A program made the translations under genes and the position numbers. This document shows positions 5,177 to 5,740 of a DNA stretch of 5,740 nucleotides, in pieces. The notes below the pieces were generated by a model. It saw nothing but the letters and a program-made list of their open reading frames with translations, made no database searches and was not told the DNA's origin. This DNA comes from Paracoccaceae bacterium (lineage in GTDB: Bacteria > Pseudomonadota > Alphaproteobacteria > Rhodobacterales > Rhodobacteraceae): NCBI GenBank assembly GCA_007134405.1, contig SLKW01000270.1:1-5740 (forward strand), given 5' to 3'. Numbering within the stretch: the first letter of the stretch is position 1; every line of letters begins with the position of its first letter.

Positions 5177-5740
5177 TCACCCCAGCCCAAAACTCGCATA
5201 AGGCAGGTAGCGCACGGGGCTCCCCGGCACGATCTCCGCCGCCTCGTCCGGCAACTCGACCAGCCCCTCGGCCCAGGACAAGCCGCTGATCCGCCCCGAT
5301 CCTTCCGAGGCAAAGACCTCCGCCGCGCCCTCTGCATTGACCCGCGCGCGCAGATATTCCCGCCGCCCCGGCTTCTTACGCTTTGAAAACGCAGCAGGAA
5401 TCATGAACCCCTGCGGTGCTGTCCACCCCGCCCCCGACATCAGCGACAGTGCCGGCCGCGCGAAGACCAGCGTGCAGACCAGGGCCGCGACCGGGTTCCC
5501 CGGCAGGCCGAAGACCGGCACCCGCGCCTCGTCCTGTCCGGGCCAGAGCGCCCACGCCAGCGGCCGCCCGGGCTTGAGCGCGATGCGCCAGCTCGACAGC
5601 GTCCCCCGCTCGCGCAGCAGCCGCGCGACATGGTCCTCGTCCCCCGCCGAGGCCCCGCCCGAGGTCAGGATCACATCCGCCCTCCGCGCCCCCCGGTCGA
5701 GCGCCGCGCGAATGCGCGCGGGCCGGTCCGGCGCATGCCC
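5177..5740 (-). CDS. moeA: Molybdopterin molybdenumtransferase MoeA, C-terminal part
   Basis: This is a minus-strand frame open from the right edge to TGA at 5177-5179, giving 187 residues of a protein normally about 400 long; the start lies outside the window. MoeA inserts molybdate into adenylylated molybdopterin to make the molybdenum cofactor that formate dehydrogenase needs. Numbering from the first visible residue, the MoCF-type domain shows LTSGGASAGDEDHV (25-38), ALKPGRPLA (54-62) and VFGLPGNPVAALV (76-88), which form the cofactor-binding pocket in known MoeA structures. The C-terminal beta domain follows from about 110 (FMIPAAFSKRKKPGRREYLRA region) to the end, YASFGLG. The frame is continuous upstream of the GTG at 5674, with typical MoeA sequence (ALDRGARRADV), so that codon is not the start. 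The gene converges on tusA, so it is transcribed separately from the plus-strand genes. Confidence 0.95.
   Translation of the reverse strand, partial: GHAPDRPARIRAALDRGARRADVILTSGGASAGDEDHVARLLRERGTLSSWRIALKPGRPLAWALWPGQDEARVPVFGLPGNPVAALVCTLVFARPALSLMSGAGWTAPQGFMIPAAFSKRKKPGRREYLRARVNAEGAAEVFASEGSGRISGLSWAEGLVELPDEAAEIVPGSPVRYLPYASFGLG

Noticed and set aside
4854..5180. Minus-strand open frame of 108 codons with an 11-residue repeat (SVHQAY)
   Set aside because: The peptide repeat is a by-product of the 11-bp DNA array (33 bp equals three units). The rest is Gly/Ala/Arg-rich and no homology is recognised.
4493..5386. Plus-strand open frame of 297 codons covering tusA in another frame, the gap and part of moeA
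   Set aside because: Pro/Arg-rich translation, overlaps two well-supported genes in other frames, no ribosome binding site.

Overview
This very GC-rich window has compact genes and codons strongly biased to G or C in the third position. The protein families and gene neighbourhood suggest an alphaproteobacterium of the Rhodobacteraceae/Paracoccaceae type; this is judged from protein character, not from a marker gene. It shows the 3' part of a respiratory formate dehydrogenase locus followed by genes for metal-cofactor and sulfur handling.

Layout: (1) 1-1705, plus strand: the last residues of the formate dehydrogenase catalytic subunit, the complete four-cluster iron-sulfur subunit (fdh3B), and the complete membrane cytochrome b subunit, with gaps of 15 and 20 nt and good Shine-Dalgarno sequences. 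(2) A strong hairpin with a short T run (1762-1788) closes or attenuates this operon. (3) 1850-4453, plus strand: an Mrp/ApbC-type Fe-S carrier ATPase, a 51-residue single-span membrane protein overlapping its stop by four bases, and, four bases later, a secreted protein that fuses a seven-repeat WD40-like propeller to a class I cytochrome c domain. (4) 4554-4793: a TusA-family sulfur carrier. (5) 4794-5176: a C-rich gap between convergent genes, holding an array of six 11-bp direct repeats. (6) 5177-5740, minus strand: the C-terminal half of MoeA, running off the window.

How they fit together (inference): formate dehydrogenase needs a molybdenum or tungsten bis-pterin cofactor, a sulfur ligand on that metal, and several [4Fe-4S] clusters. 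MoeA inserts the metal, TusA-type proteins carry persulfide sulfur, and Mrp proteins carry Fe-S clusters, so a supply module lies beside its probable client. Electrons from formate would pass through the beta subunit to the b hemes of the gamma subunit and then to quinone. The WD40-cytochrome c protein and the small membrane protein have no clear assigned role and are the least explained genes here. No mobile element, CRISPR array, tRNA or rRNA was seen.
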